From Ciona intestinalis (taxonomy: Eukaryota > Chordata > Ascidiacea > Phlebobranchia > Cionidae), in contig NC_020176.2 in NCBI RefSeq assembly GCF_000224145.3, positions 1,178,693 to 1,242,692 of the forward strand: a stretch of 64,000 nt of DNA, read 5' to 3'. The notes under the pieces are model-generated. The model was not told the DNA's origin, searched no databases, and saw only the letters and a program-made list of their open reading frames with translations. Numbering within the stretch: position 1 is the stretch's first letter; every line of letters begins with the position of its first letter. The position numbers were made by a program, and so were the translations under genes. Shown here piece after piece: positions 1-14,800 of this stretch.

Positions 1-2854
1 TGTTGGCCGCCATGCTGTTCTGCAATAGTTGCCTGTAATAATTTGTTTCCCTCAAACATTTCCTTATATCTCTGTGGATCCTTCTTTCTGTGACGTGGGG
101 TTTGCTCTCTAAATCGTATCCCGAGGGCGAAGCACATCTACTCTTATGACCTCAATGTCGATCGTTGAGCATTTTACCAAAATGTCCGGATTTAGCAGTT
201 TGAATGGTAAACTGCGCTTCCCCAAAATAAATGTTTAAATATGAATTTCACTTTGTCATTCGAGTTTACCATATAATATAAATTAGGTTGCTTCTCGTAA
301 TAAAGGGTCTTTAGTTATTGATATATTGAAGATTGTGAAAGGTAGTATTATAATCTTTAGCACAACTATATAACGGCGTATTTATTGAAAATTTGTTTTA
401 TAAAAACACCACATTAAGTTACAAGACCTTACTGTTGCAATATAATTCTTTTTTACTGAGGGATTAGTAGATGGATACCTGTAAACTGGGGATGCTTGTT
501 ATAAAGACACGCAGGCAACGCATGCAATATTGTTGTCCTTATATAGGTGGTTCCATTTGTCAACTTTTCACTTGAACGAACGATGTAATGACATTTTTGG
601 GCGATTAACAAATATATACAAAATCCGAACCTCGACCAATACACATACAGTTCTGCAGTAGCTGCTGTTTTGCAGCTTTGACGAAAAACCCGTTTATCCT
701 TTTCTGTGTCCCATAATAAACGCCTTGGGCGGGTTTAACAAATGCCGGCTATTAACTTTTGGTTAACATCTAAACTCTTTTTAAATAAATATTTACAAAA
801 AATGTTCATGGACATATGTTCTGATAGTGCAACTATAGTATATATATTTGCAACTGCACACGTCTGCATACAAGCTTTATGGATGTCTTTGAATTTGTGA
901 AATCTCAGAAAATAGTTGATCGTGATAATTTTGAACGATGTAATGACATTTTGGGGTGATTAACAAATATATACAAAATCCGAACCTCGACCAATACACA
1001 AATACAATTCTGCAGCAGCTGCTGATTTGCAGCTTTGTCGGAAACCCGTTATTTATCCTTTTCTGTGTCCCATAACAAACGCCTTGGGCGTATTTGCTAG
1101 TTATTACCTTTTGGTGAATGTCTATATTACGTTACCCCTAGAAAGTTCTTTAGTTATTTTTTTATCAACTTCTAAACGTGCATTCGCCAAATGTTTTTTT
1201 TAAATAAATATTTACGATAAAAATGTTAATGAGCATATTTTCTTATAGTGCAACTATATACTTGCAACTTGCAAGCATTTTAAATTTGAGTATGCCGTGT
1301 TGCCGAGCAGTTGCAAAAAAACACCAACAAATATTCTTTAACAATTCTTAGGCTTTTGTTGTACTATTCTGTATAGATTTTAGACAAAAATCTGTTAACA
1401 CTTGCTGGTAAGATTTAATATTTCTTGTTCGCAATTGCAAACAGCCGTTCCGATTTTTCTAAAATTCTACTAAGTCATAAATTACAGGGCAGACGCAGGA
1501 GATAATCGTGCGCTGTTTTTACAGCAGTTTGTTATAATCCGTACTGCGCATAAATACTGCACGAGTACGACTACCATTGCGCAAACCTAATTGGCCAGCA
1601 GTTATAGGATGTTGTAAAATAGAATAACATTAGCACGGTAATTTAGGTATAAATTTATAACAAATTATTAAACCGGCCTAATTGTATAGCCTATACTGTG
1701 CTTGCCAATTAGTTTAAAGTAGAATATATTGAGGAAGAAAGGAAACGAGAGGTTAGCGATTAATATTGAAACATGTAATTGCTTTTCACTTTAAAATTAA
1801 CTTTCGAATCAAATATTCAAAAGGCGAACGGGAAAATACGCATGGCGCCCTCTATAACAGCGCCATGGAAATACGGTTTCAGAAATTGTTAAGTATAACC
1901 GATATAGTTTTACAACTTTCTCTTTTGTGTGTACGTATACAAATGATTCCACTAATTTCATTGTTATGCTTGTTATTTTACCTATACGGTCCTGGTATAA
2001 CCAATGAGAATATTTTATTTTTAAATGTGCAACACTTTATATTCTGCAGGTTTACAAAGCTTCTTCTTTACGTTTTTATATGATTGGGATGAAGTATTTA
2101 ATTATATTTACAACTGGGTAATAAACCCATCGTCCTTTATGCATCTGTGAAATTGTACATTTTATATCACCCGCAGCTATAACCACGTTTAATTTAACGT
2201 GTATACATATACACCCCGCACTTTTGTCGACAATTTTACAATTGGGGTAAAACTATAACATATATTTTGTTTATGATAGCACAAAAAAAATAATTTTTCC
2301 AGCTTGCCGATAACTGGTAGAAGAAAGGGATAAAACTCACAACAGCGGTCGATAGCCTATATGACCCATGACTTTGGTTGGGACGTGATGCTATAAAATA
2401 TTCAAACAATTTAGTTTTGAATCCCTGGTTTGTCACAATAGGATTCATACAAGCAATGGGCTATGTGCGCTGAGCTGTAGGCTATATACCATATTTTGAC
2501 CAACGGCTACATTAACTGACAAAGAAAAAAATGTATAAACAGAAAGAAAAAAATGTACAAAGAAAAAAATGTATCAACAACTAAAATTATTTTGAAAACA
2601 ATATTGTCCAAGCCCTGGCATGAAACACATGCCCAAACAAAATCTGCTCCCCAATAATTTTCGGCGAACACCAGGCCAGCAAAGAGTAACTACGTTATAG
2701 TGCCGCTTAGTGGTGGCATTTTACGCATTTTAAATGCTTGTGCTTTGATCTATTATATAATGTTAGTTGAATGCAACAGTGAATATAATAGAAGTTTATA
2801 ACCAGTTTAGTATCACGAATATTGTTTTACAGCTTGGTGCATAGCTTTAAGAAT
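1..2854. other. Non-coding region upstream of the cytospin gene
   Basis: I see no supportable coding exon here. Short open frames (for example 1766-2083) have no recognisable motif and no splice context. The only structure is the degenerate direct duplication listed separately. The last bases before 2833 form a pyrimidine-rich stretch ending in a splice acceptor, which belongs to the cytospin 5' end. Confidence 0.6.
577..1275. repeat. Degenerate direct duplication, two units of about 300-340 bp
   Basis: The segment from about 577 to 870 recurs from about 932 to 1275 in the same orientation. Shared blocks include the run starting gaacgatgtaatgacatt, the run aaaatccgaacctcgacc, a stretch with ttatccttttctgtgtcc and cgccttgggcg, and a distal block with aaataaatatttac and tagtgcaactata. 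The second unit has an insertion before the distal block. Terminal inverted repeats were not seen, so this looks like a local tandem duplication rather than a transposon. Confidence 0.7.
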
Positions 2855-5800
2855 ATGCTGTCGTCAAAGCGAAACACCAAACTGTCGTCTAATACCGGAT
2901 CATCGGGTACAACTCCAATGAAAGGTGCTGCAAAAACAAAAAGTGGCGTTTTTGGTTCCACGGCGTCCAGTGGAGCAAAAGGTAAAAAAGAATAGGTTTC
3001 TTCATATACCATTATATATTCACTTTATGTCACTTTAAAATGTCATTTATACTACACAGTATTTTACTGTTTTAGATTTTATTTTATGTTCTCATGTTCT
3101 GTTTATTTGTTTTGTTTAACATTTTGTTAGTTATAATAGGGTATGGCAAATTAACTTTTACCTATACTGTATTAACTTAATTTCCTTTTTCCCTTTTTTA
3201 ATGGATTTTAAAATTACTTTGTTTACGTAATCTTAATGCAGTAGCCTGATTGTAACTGGGAGATTTATTTGTTTAGTTTGTTTTGACTAAATGCTTTGTA
3301 CACTAATGCAGAATAAATTAAAGGTTTAGTATGTTGGCTACTTTGTTTAATGTTTATAACAATAAGTTTAGCCACCTTAAACTGTAGTGTGTTTATTGAA
3401 TTGCATGTAAAAAGTGTGTATATTACTTACACAGTTGTCTTTTTGGTAAATATGTGTACAGACAGGAAAAAATGAATACACCCAATTTTAACAGTTTCTT
3501 ATTCTCTAGAAATGAAGTGTTTGAATACAAATGTAATATAATACTTCAAAAAGTCAGTTGTGCCTGACCACTATTTCTGTTTATTCACGTTTTTGTAAAC
3601 ACATGAGTCATGATACGATGCATGTGATGATGTAGTATCACGCAAATAGTTATGAGCACATGCCACATACTAGTATACGCTTAGCATTATTATGATTTAT
3701 AATAAGAATTTTATAATCCATGACTGTGTTTCACACCTCACTATTATTAATACTAGTCTTGAACTTTAAATTTATGATGGATCATAATGAATTACATTGT
3801 ATTGTTAAAAATTTTGACATTCTAAAAAACTGAACAAACTGTATTGTATCATTGTGTCCATTTGTGTGTATGTAAAAGTTTGACTAAGTATATATATATA
3901 TAACCTAAGCTTACTACACTTAGTTAGGTTTTCACTTTAATATGAACTGTAAATTTTGTTTTATTTTGAAGCTGTATGCACATTGCAGACTTCCTGAAAT
4001 ATTCAATAGGCTTACGTCAAAGGTTTTTACAATTCAATATATTAAAAGCTATTTAGAATCACTCCCAGCTCCCAAAGTAATGGGAACCTATAGACCAGTT
4101 TGCAAGTTTTGGGTGTCATGCCAAGTTGTAAAAACACAACTAAATGTAAATATTTTTTGAATGCAAGTAAAAATTCACGTTTCAAGTTCAAGTACCAAAT
4201 GTACAAGTACAACATTAAGTTTTTATAAATAGAATTACAGAATATTTTTCTTATAAGAATTCTATAATAATGAACATTTAAAATAACTAGTAATATAATT
4301 CATAGTATTTAAAAAACTAGTTTGAATAACCACTGCAATATTTGACCACTAGAACAAACTGTGCTGTTTTAAAGCAGTAATTCTTCACTTAAAAATTGAT
4401 GGGGTTTATCGTTCATGGACTCACAATAATTTTGGGAAGTTTATAACATATATAATATATATTTGATAAAATGACAGTTCCTTGAATACTAACTTGTTTT
4501 CTAAAATATTTTTTGTAAAGTTGCTTGAAGGGGTTTTAAAGAATATTTTAGCCAAGGTCTGTGATGTGAAATAGAAACATTAATTTAAACTCATTCTATT
4601 TCATTAAGAGTCCACCATAAATCACCATAAATCACCATAAATCTGGTTCAAGTTGTTTGCTTCTCAAATACCAGGCAGCATATTTTGCAGTAAATCTTTC
4701 AAATTGGGCTACATGCCTACATCAAAGATCACAAATTCTACATTAAATGTAACTTTAGTATAAAATTGTTGCATTTATACAACAAATAACAGCACTTTTT
4801 GTTTTTCTCTTACTAGACTTTTTTTAAAATTAGCAAGGTCAGAGTCAATCGAGACATAATATTGCTCATACACAACACTTATGAGCTAAGTTGTTGTTGC
4901 TATTGTTTCAACATGCCCTTCTATTTTCGGTACAACAAGTCACATGAATCGTCCCATTAATAAGTCAAATTTTAGAATGCTCTCCATTTAATAAATAAAA
5001 GTATGGCCATTTTTATCTGATGCGTTCAAGTTCAACTAGAAGCCACAACAAAATAGATTTCTCTTAAAATTAAATAAATCATTGCCCGTCCAAAATACTT
5101 ATATTTGTTTAGTTTGCTAAACACAACAACTCTAAATGCCTGTTATTGGAATCATACCTATATTAGAAATTAAATACCCATATCTATATTTCTCCATAAG
5201 TCTGTTTTCTTATCAGATGACCAGGTCTGGTCTGTGTATATATACTAATTGTTGGGTTTCATATATAATTAGCACAGATATAGGTATTATTTACGTCTCC
5301 ATGATTACTATCTTGTGGGTTTACGGCTATATATGTAGGTCCGTGTTTCCACATATATATCGTTTGCTAACCCTGGCTTTCGTACGTCAATGTTCCGCCA
5401 TGCTTGTCTTGTATTTACCGATGATTCAACACGCGGTCAAGGCTTTTCTCCCAGCCCAACGTGTCATGTGGATTTAAAAATAAAAGTGTGGCATTTATTG
5501 AAAAAAATCGTTTTTAAACGCATGTAAGTACATATTTATACTTGTTCGGCGGGTATGAGCCAAATGTTGTTTTGTTTGTTTGATTGCTGGAACATTCGTG
5601 AGGTGTTGAGGTATAGGTTGTTTCGCTGCAATTTACGCAGTACACCTCAAAAATGTTAATAAAAACGCTTTTAACGTCTGCGTATGGATATTTTATGTTC
5701 TTCCGAGTTGAGAGCCTCGCAAAAGCAGGAAGCTATTCGTTTGGTTGTAGCTTGTAGGTACAGGTATCTTCGTTCTTTCCGAGTTCATGGAATGCACTCC

Positions 5801-8800
5801 CTTTTACAGAAACATTGCATTCACTTTTACGTGTGACGTCATTGGGCACGCTTGAATGCATCAGAACAATGGGTTTAGTGTATACGGCGGTAACCGCGGC
5901 CCCACGCTGCGCGGAAAACATGAATCTTTCGAAGATGCCGTCACTCAACAAAATTAATCCAACTAAGAAAAAGTGTCCACCAAGTTATAGGTTTTGTTTT
6001 CCGGATAAAATAATTAGAGTTTACATACGCGGTGTATCAGGTACGTAAGCGCCTCGAAACCGGCTAGGCAGAAATTGTTGTTTTTCAAGTTTTTTTTTGC
6101 AGTTTGTTTACCCGACACAGCTTATTACTGCGTGCAGGCTAGCCCTCCCTCTGCGTCAGTTTCAACCAGGCAAGATTGATGGAAGTTATTGCCCATGGCC
6201 ATTTATGAAGTTTTTTTATTGTGCCGAGGCTCCGACGCGGGTAACTTTAGCCCACAAGTGCGTAAAAGCCTTAACCATAAGCTGTGGTCATTTTTGTAAT
6301 AGGTTCCAGAGTTGAGACTAGATTGTTTTCACTTACTATTTTCTACAGCAAAAGCAAACACGGAGTTCAAAATCCGTACGAGAGTTCAGCCAGCCGAATT
6401 TGCTTAATTAATATACCTTATCCTATACTATGTAATTCAGATAATAGCTGTATAAGTAAATGTAGCAAATTTTGACATCAAAACTTCCTTGCAAAAACTA
6501 TGCTGAAACGCTGTTTTTCACCTAAGCATTACGGTAAGACAAGATGAATGTTACGCTCAGACTAAGAGTAGGGGCAAAAGTAGTGCTTAAACACCGATTT
6601 GTAGTTTAGTTATTATATTCTTTATGCAACCCAACCAGCGAAAGTGAAACGTTGATGATTTTTATATTATTCTGACGTTTTTGATGATACAATATTTTAC
6701 ATCGTTCTAAGGAAATTGGAACTTTTCCATCTATTTTTTGTTGTTTTATTTTCATGCAGTTTGGGTAAAGGTTCGTCTTTTTACCTCTAATTCAACCTTG
6801 TTTACGTGTTCTGATCATTTACAGCTTTAAAAACACCGCAATTACGTGGTTACTCGCAGCTTTACAGCATATCCAATAATCAATATTCGATCCGTAAACT
6901 GATCACCTATAAGAAAATCAGCATACGTGTTTATTGCAGCAGTGACTGTAACGAACTATGTAATATTTTATCAGCCCACACGTCACTTGTTGTTTATGGT
7001 GCTGAAAGCAAGACGTATAATGATCGTAATTATTACTACATAAACCAGTGAGACAATACGTTGTGTAGAATGAACAATATTGGTCGGTAAAGTGCGGTTT
7101 TTGTAAAGCCATTTCTCTTAACGAAACTACTTTGTAGCTACGTCCGGTTCCACTGCTGCTTCGACCACCAGCCGTCGTCCTTCGTCACAGAAAGATGCCT
7201 CGAAGACCACCGAGAAAGCAAGAGATAAAGCAAAACCTTCATCAGCAAAATCAAGCAGCTCTTCTGCGTCGTCTAGCGGCCGAAGTTCTGTGCTTTCCAG
7301 CCGCAGGACAAACAAAGACACGCCAGGTACATATTGATTGAGACTGTTTGCTACTTTGCTATTTTATATTTATTTGGGTAAAAGTAATTTGCAACAAACA
7401 AATTTATATTTACACATTTTGTCTTATCTTTTTAGGCAATTACTATACAGCCACTGCGCATCTTATATACAATTCTTAAAACAGATAGAGTAAGAAATAT
7501 ACATTTGTCTCCACTGGCCCATTCATAACGTTATGGTGCCAAAACTATGCGCTTATGTACTTACTTATCTTATTCATAATACCTATACTTTAAATATTAT
7601 GTAGGAAACACGTCATATGTTGTTTCCGTCACCCTACAAATTAAACTGCCATAAATTAATCTGTAATTTTCATCAGTGACCTGCGAGATGTAACTATCAA
7701 ACGTATTGAACTATTGAACTTATACAGCTCGCTTTGAGCTTGTAGGTTCAGATGGTCGAGAATGATTGTGGATTGAAATAGCAGCACATAGAAACTTGAT
7801 TTGTGCCATTGTCAACATATAAGAAATAGGTCTCAAGATTTTAATTGAAAATCATGGAGTAAAATATCCCCTGTTATTTCCGTAGTCGGCAGCAAGACGA
7901 GATCTGATGCGGATAAAAGTTCTCTAGAAACCAAAATCAAAGACCTAATGGCGCTCGCAAAAACTAAAGATTCTGAAATAAGGTAAAAATGAATTTTGAT
8001 ATCTCGTATCCAATTGGAAACCCAGAAATAATAGATTGAAAGTAACTCATTTATTAATCCTCCCGTGGCGGGCAACAACAGGTGCTATACTTCTATTTTA
8101 AACATCTCGTGTTAGCTTACGAGTTACCACGCAAACTTTGTGGGTGCCTGTTTTGTGTTTTTGTTCCATTGCTGGCAGTTTCGACAGCCCTTACGTGACT
8201 ACTGGGTTGGAGCAATGTCCGTTATAACTGTCTTTACATGCACATGCCCACAGTGTGATATCTCATCCGCATGGTGTCTTAAATTGTAAAGTAGTTTCAG
8301 TAGCATATATTTACCCATTCAAGGGTCAACCAAGCTTTCCACATACCGCGAAAACGTGCTTCGGGTAAACTGTAGCGCGACTTTGGTTATTTCTAGCGTT
8401 TGTCTGGTTAATAAAACCGTGCTTCAAAGAAAAATAGTTTAACCATTGAACGTGGTATTCGTTTAAATTTATTGAAGTTATAATACATCTTACATCATTT
8501 ATAAATCGTGCAACTGCGTTGCAACGAACGCAGAACACGTAATTACGTAATTCGTAAGTCGTAACACATGTTATATGCCGTCATTGTAAACAGTCACCGT
8601 AACTCTGGTTCTGTTTATCTAAAATTGACACGGTAGCGCTATTAACCTAACACCAGGTTTCACAGTGCATTGTTTATTTTTTACTACTCACATTAATCTA
8701 TTGTTCACACACTGTTTATAAATTTATATAATGCATACACCGAATGTTGTTTTTGATTTAATATCGCTACTTACTTCGCAGTTCGCACTGTCTGTATTTA

Positions 8801-11800
8801 AGAGATCTCTGATGTATATTCAGGGATGCGCTAAGCTAAAACTGCCGTATATATAGCTTCTCTAAAGTAATAAACATTTGTTTTTTTTAAATTAAGGCAA
8901 TTTATTCTGATATCCCCGTTTCATCGTGTTGGATAAATCCCTATGACTGTTAATAATCTTTTTTAGAATTTGAGCTTCTAGAAAAAACACCAGTTCTAGT
9001 TTTTCCAGTCTTTTCCAGATTTCAGTAGCGAGTTTCATTAGACGTCGTCGATTTTATTGGCCTTTTTGGGTCTGGTTTAATAGTGTAATATTTTCCACAC
9101 TTCCAGATCACTGAAAGCAAAACTCGATCAGATGATGCTGCTCCTCCAGAAACAACAGGATCCTGAATCCGTGTCCTCCAAGATGGAAGCTTCTCCTCCG
9201 TCCTTCACATCCCTTGTTAAACTAACAGATGATTCAACGAAAGCAGAAGAGACCAAACAAACCGGTGACGTCACAAATGAACTTGGCACGCTACAGGTAT
9301 GGGTTTTATGATATTACTGTGGGGTAAGACGGGATACCGTTTGCAGCAGAATCTCATATTTTCTAATTGTGTTTAAAAAAATTACTAACGCTCTGCTTTA
9401 ACAACGCCGGTCGTAAGGCTGAGGTTATTGTAATTTTGAAAATATCCTTGTTTACTACAAAATATGACAAAAAAAATAATGAAAGAATGTCCCATGTTAC
9501 CCCGCTGTACAATAAATTTGATGATTTTTATAAATCAGACTGTAGCAAAGAGAGTATAGCGTTACAGCTCTAGTGTAAATATTGTATGCAGATTGCAGGG
9601 ATATTTTGCAATCGATGTTGTTTGTTCAGTTACTTGCTGTCACAATATATATATATGCAAGTTTTCTACATACGTCAGTTACTCGGTATAAACACAACGT
9701 TACTTTGACATATTTTATAAAGTTTTGTTGAAGAACGTTATTGGATTATGGTTATATATCAGCTATAATTGACTTTACAGAATTATGCTGTTTAAAAACG
9801 CGCTAGTTGATATCAATCTTTTGGTTTTTTTATTTTATCTTTTACTTGAAATCTGCGATATCGTTTTAACTCTGTATTTGTAGATAGTTGCAAATTTTCG
9901 TTATATATCAATATGTTTACCAAGACAATAGGTGCAGAGCAATAATTTGTGTAAACAGTCGCAGAATTTCTTATTTCGCAACTACGGCCAGGTTGCCTTG
10001 CAAACATTGCTTGAAATATTCTTATCGCATTTTCGTTTTTCAATCTCCGAAAATTAAAGATTTTTTTAATTAAACTGCCTACTATCTCCGATTCTCCGTA
10101 TCTCGTCTGTAGCCAAACATTGGCGACTCGGAGAACAACGTTATCGAAATTTAATCTATTTTAATGTTTGTCTTTCAAGTTTGTATCAAAATAAGCCTTT
10201 TTTTCTGTGAAACGCTTAAGAAAAATGTGTCAGTGTCTTTTGTGGTACTGGTGAGCTTTTAACACGTAGGTAATACGTATGTTCTTCAGTTAGTGGTAAA
10301 ACGAAATTCCAGCCGAATCAGATCAGTAGATATACAGATATAGTTAAGACAATGACGCAGTACAGCAGTCCGGGTTATACTTACGTGTGAATTTATCGCC
10401 AAAAGGAGTATCAAAGCTTTTATATGGTTCGGACGTTTGGTTGGAATAACTCAAACAATGTTAAACAGTTGAAAGTCGAAACCAGTTCTTATGTACAAAC
10501 ATCTCATAAATTTCACTTTCGGTCGCTTGTATGACGTCATTAAGCCGTTTGCGCGACTCGTAACAGTGTGTTATTTACGTAAGCACCATAAAGTTTAAAC
10601 CTTTAACTTTGACCACCCGGCTACTTTCGCTACCCTGCTGGCAAGGTCGACGAGTGCCGATGTTTTACTACGTTTGTTTTAGTACGTTTTACGAATGCGC
10701 AGTACCATGCTGTATGATGCAGAACTAACGTCAGATATTTTTAAGCTTAGAGGTATTACGTATTAGTATTAGGTACATAATAAACAATTAAAAATGATTT
10801 AAAATACCAAGATAGTAATTTTTAGCGATCATTGTACAAAAAGTACCTTTTTATTTGATTTTAAACAAAATTAAATTTAACAGAAAACAAAAAAAAAACA
10901 TTTTTTAGACAGATACTGCTTGGAAGACGGGTATTTGTAATTAATGTTAACGCGATTTGTTATTATTCTTTATTTTTTATTTCTTTGTGTATGTTAATTG
11001 CGTTATTTTGTTTATTTTGCCTAAAACTGTCTTCAGCCATTTTAGTACTTCGGAAATTAGGTTACTTTAACGTCCGGATACTTTCTTTAGGCGAGTTTAA
11101 GCTACTTTCGTATATCAACCTAATGAACCTTAGTTCAAACGATCGCTATTTATGAATCACTGCGAGTCATGTCTTGTTTTATCGAGGTCATGCCGAGCCA
11201 TTATGTTTCAAACTGTATTGGCAGATCTATCGTGGTTGGATTAATATATATCCCGGAACCCGTTTAACCCAACGTATATCTCCGCATGCGTGAATGATTG
11301 AAACGACCGCCAGTTTTTTTACCGAACTGTCAATCTAGATGTTTTTAGGTAAATAAAACTCTTGTTTTTGAGGGGAATAAACGTCCAATTTTTGAACTAA
11401 CCTCCCACTTTTTAAAATGAATGTCTGTTCTTGAAATAAATGCCTCAATTATTAAATAGATATCACAGTTTTTAAAATGAGTGCCTCAGTTTTTATAACG
11501 AACGTTTGAATTTTTTGAATGACCTCCTTTTTTGAATATAAAAAAAACTCAAAACGTCATTCCCACGGTATACGTGACGTCAATCTCCACACGCCATAAG
11601 CCACCTGCCCCGTCACAGTTTTCCATTCAATTGAGGTTTCCGATGTCGTCCAACGAATGTCTTTCGTCACACAGTACGTACCGTTATGACGTCAACTACG
11701 TCACGACGTTAAACGCGGTCATGCTTTTCACACGGCCAAGCGGGCAAAACTTAACCGGTCGTCACTCGAAAGTGTAGCGTAGCAGGTTATAAGTTCGTTC

Positions 11801-14800
11801 CGCGTATAATATAAGTTTAAAGGATATTTGTCGCAGCTGTCCTAGGTTTTAAAATGCTTTCATTTGTTCAAAGTAGTCAGCAGCCTAATTACGTCAGTAA
11901 CTTCTTCCTACTTTGGATGCGTTGCGGTCAATTTGTTCTATTTAGTATTTACTATGTGTTACTCTGTAGATATGTCTAGTTTGTTAAAAGTGAAGAGAAA
12001 GTAGCTTTTCCAACTTTATAATATACATACACCCTTAAAGTTAGCAGAGATGACGTGCGTAGCATATGGCAGTGTGTCACCCCATTTGAGAAGTTACAGA
12101 CCTCTTTCCCTATACTAAGCTGTGTGAAGCCTAGTTGAATCTGTATAGTGCAAAGGGATTAACCGATCAATAGGTTTTTAGCTGGGAATGTTGGTAATTT
12201 GGTATGAGAGTCTTTATAATGAGATGTTTCAATTACTCAATGACCACAGTCCACAGCTATTTAGAAGCGGTTAGAATTAAAATGTAATTATCTTATGCAT
12301 CGTGTGTACAGTATAGAACGGTGGGGAAAGATGGGATAGCGTGACTAAGCATCTAAATCCCGTAACTCCTTGTCAGGTTTCAAACAATTAACAAAGCTGT
12401 CTTAGAATCAGGAAGGTGCGGTTATATAGTTCTGTAAAAACGTTTTGTTTGCTACCAAAGAGAACGAAAACAGAGTTTTGTAATTTTTTGTGTTGTTGTA
12501 GCTTCGTTCGTTTTAGGACGGGTGTTGTTGACGTGTTTAAATAACTCGGCAATGCCAGCAATCGAAACGCAGCTGGTTGAATGAGGTTGTTTTGGAACAG
12601 AAAACAGTCACGTTATAAAAAAAACAGTCTCGGCGCTCCAGCCGTTACATTTAAATACATACGACTAGTCACTAAGAAAATAAAATGTTAAAAAAATGAA
12701 TTTTGCGTAAGCTGAATGTCTTATTTTCTATATATACCTTAGTTCGACTAACTCCGACATTATGCGAGTTAAATTTGTAAATGTCAATATATTTGTTGAT
12801 GGGTCGCCCACTATTCCCACGCCTTTCTTTAAGAAATGAGTAATATAAAAATCACACTAAACACCTGCTGGCTGACCCAATGACGTGATAATTAATTACC
12901 TATTATGACGTCGCTGGCGAGATCATTTTTCGTATCGAATTAAAATTACTCATCCTATGTTTTGATAACTCTCGGTAAGGGGGCAGTAGCAAGTCTTCCC
13001 ATGCTTGTTATTTAATCTTGGTTAAACCACCAAACTTTTGTAAGCCCCAAAATCAGCATTAAGTATTTTTCCATGTTCGTATGCTAAACTTTCTTAGCGA
13101 AGTTTTGCTAATTCTATTGTTTGTTTTTTTAGTAATAATAAGAAAAAATAACCAAAAAATAATGAAATTCTTCGCTATTCGCATTAAGTTGCAGACCTGT
13201 ATAAACAAACGCCGTTAATTTCCGCCTCTTGATATTTTTCTAACCACCACAATTAAATCACTTAGCCAGCTTGTCGCCATTCACTCTACCTCATGGTGTT
13301 AGGTTTATCCGCTAACCAAAGCAAACGTTCGTACCTTCAAGACCTTAGTTGCTACGGTAACAAAATGTTCTATCATGTACTGGAAATGGGCTTGAGGAAA
13401 ACAAAGTTTTTAAATCCCGTTTTTTTTTAAATTAAAAATGTGTTATTTTATTATTATTATTTTTGGACTGAATTGTCATTTGCAATTCGGGGAAAATTTT
13501 AACCTTTCATTAGTAACTATACCATCGTAGTTCCCGTGATTAACGTGTTAACTTGTAACTGAATATATATATAACTATACGAAGGTAAACGTATCCGGTT
13601 TTACTCCCACATGAAATGTAGTTCAGTGACTAACTATTCTGCTATTTCAAAGACCGAAACCGCGAATCGTGATCAAATTAACAAAAATTAAACAATTTCT
13701 GATCGTTACTTATTAAAGTATATCATTTTATTATTAATGCGCATATAAAACACCGCCGTTTGTGTTTGATCAAGATTGCAGAGAGTTTATCACTTTAGAA
13801 AAGATACTTTTCTATCAACAGTCATTCCGATACATTATTTGCGTTTCTGAGTTGTTATTTCAGGGCCAACCAACCGCTACAACCTCGATTGGGTGTACCC
13901 TATTAACACGAATCCATGTGTGGTGGTGGAATTCCAAGCAACTACCTAATTATCGTCTTTTGTGAGCCTTGATTAGCGATTAGCCGTTGGGTTCCAGTGC
14001 ACAACACAAAACACGAAATTAGTTCCAGAGGCTTTCCCTTACAAATCCACTATGCGTGGCTTGAAATGCGATTTTTTAAATGTTATGGCTTGGTCGTCTT
14101 TTGCAATGCGTTTATGCGAATCGTACCACCATAGCGTGCTGCCAGTTATAGGTCAGGTTAGGATTTATTTTTAACTTACGTATTTTACTTTTGTATTCTC
14201 CTTAATGCTCAGATAGTTTGTTGTGTTAAGGCGGCACGGCTGTGTTTAGTTATCATTCAACTATAAATAAGACAGTTTATTACGTACGTGCTGTATTAAT
14301 ATGCGAGGTTTTACTATCAAAACGCAAGACAATTACAGGTATTATATAAATTCGAATCTGTTTCCGTTTAAGAAACCGTATTCAGCCACACCTGTTGCAT
14401 TAGTGTGGTTTAAATTACAGCAGAAAGTAATTCGTGGCCGGACATGAGACGTAGCTGAGCGGAACGTCATTTCAAACAATTCACGCTTTGTTATCAAGGT
14501 GTGGACAGACCTGGATTCAAGGCGCGGGGCGGAAACAATTTGTTTAGGTGGGCGCAGTTTACCGAGAGCTAGTTCATTACAGATAGTGATACGACGTCTT
14601 GACTGTGTAGGAGTTCTTGATAAAAGACAATTTATAACTTTGTTATGTTTTGCGCAGCTGTAGCTTTATTTTGTTTTGTTTAAATTGAGATAATCAGTTG
14701 GGTTAAGTAAATAGTTGTTGATCATTACGCGTTGGAAGCCAAAAAAGAAGTACCGACTGCTGTATCCAGGTAATACCATTATGTTGTGTGATGTATTTTT

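Noticed and set aside
5136-5477. 113-codon hydrophobic frame in cytospin intron 1
   Set aside because: Ile/Tyr-rich translation of AT-rich DNA with repeated atata words; no supporting signals.
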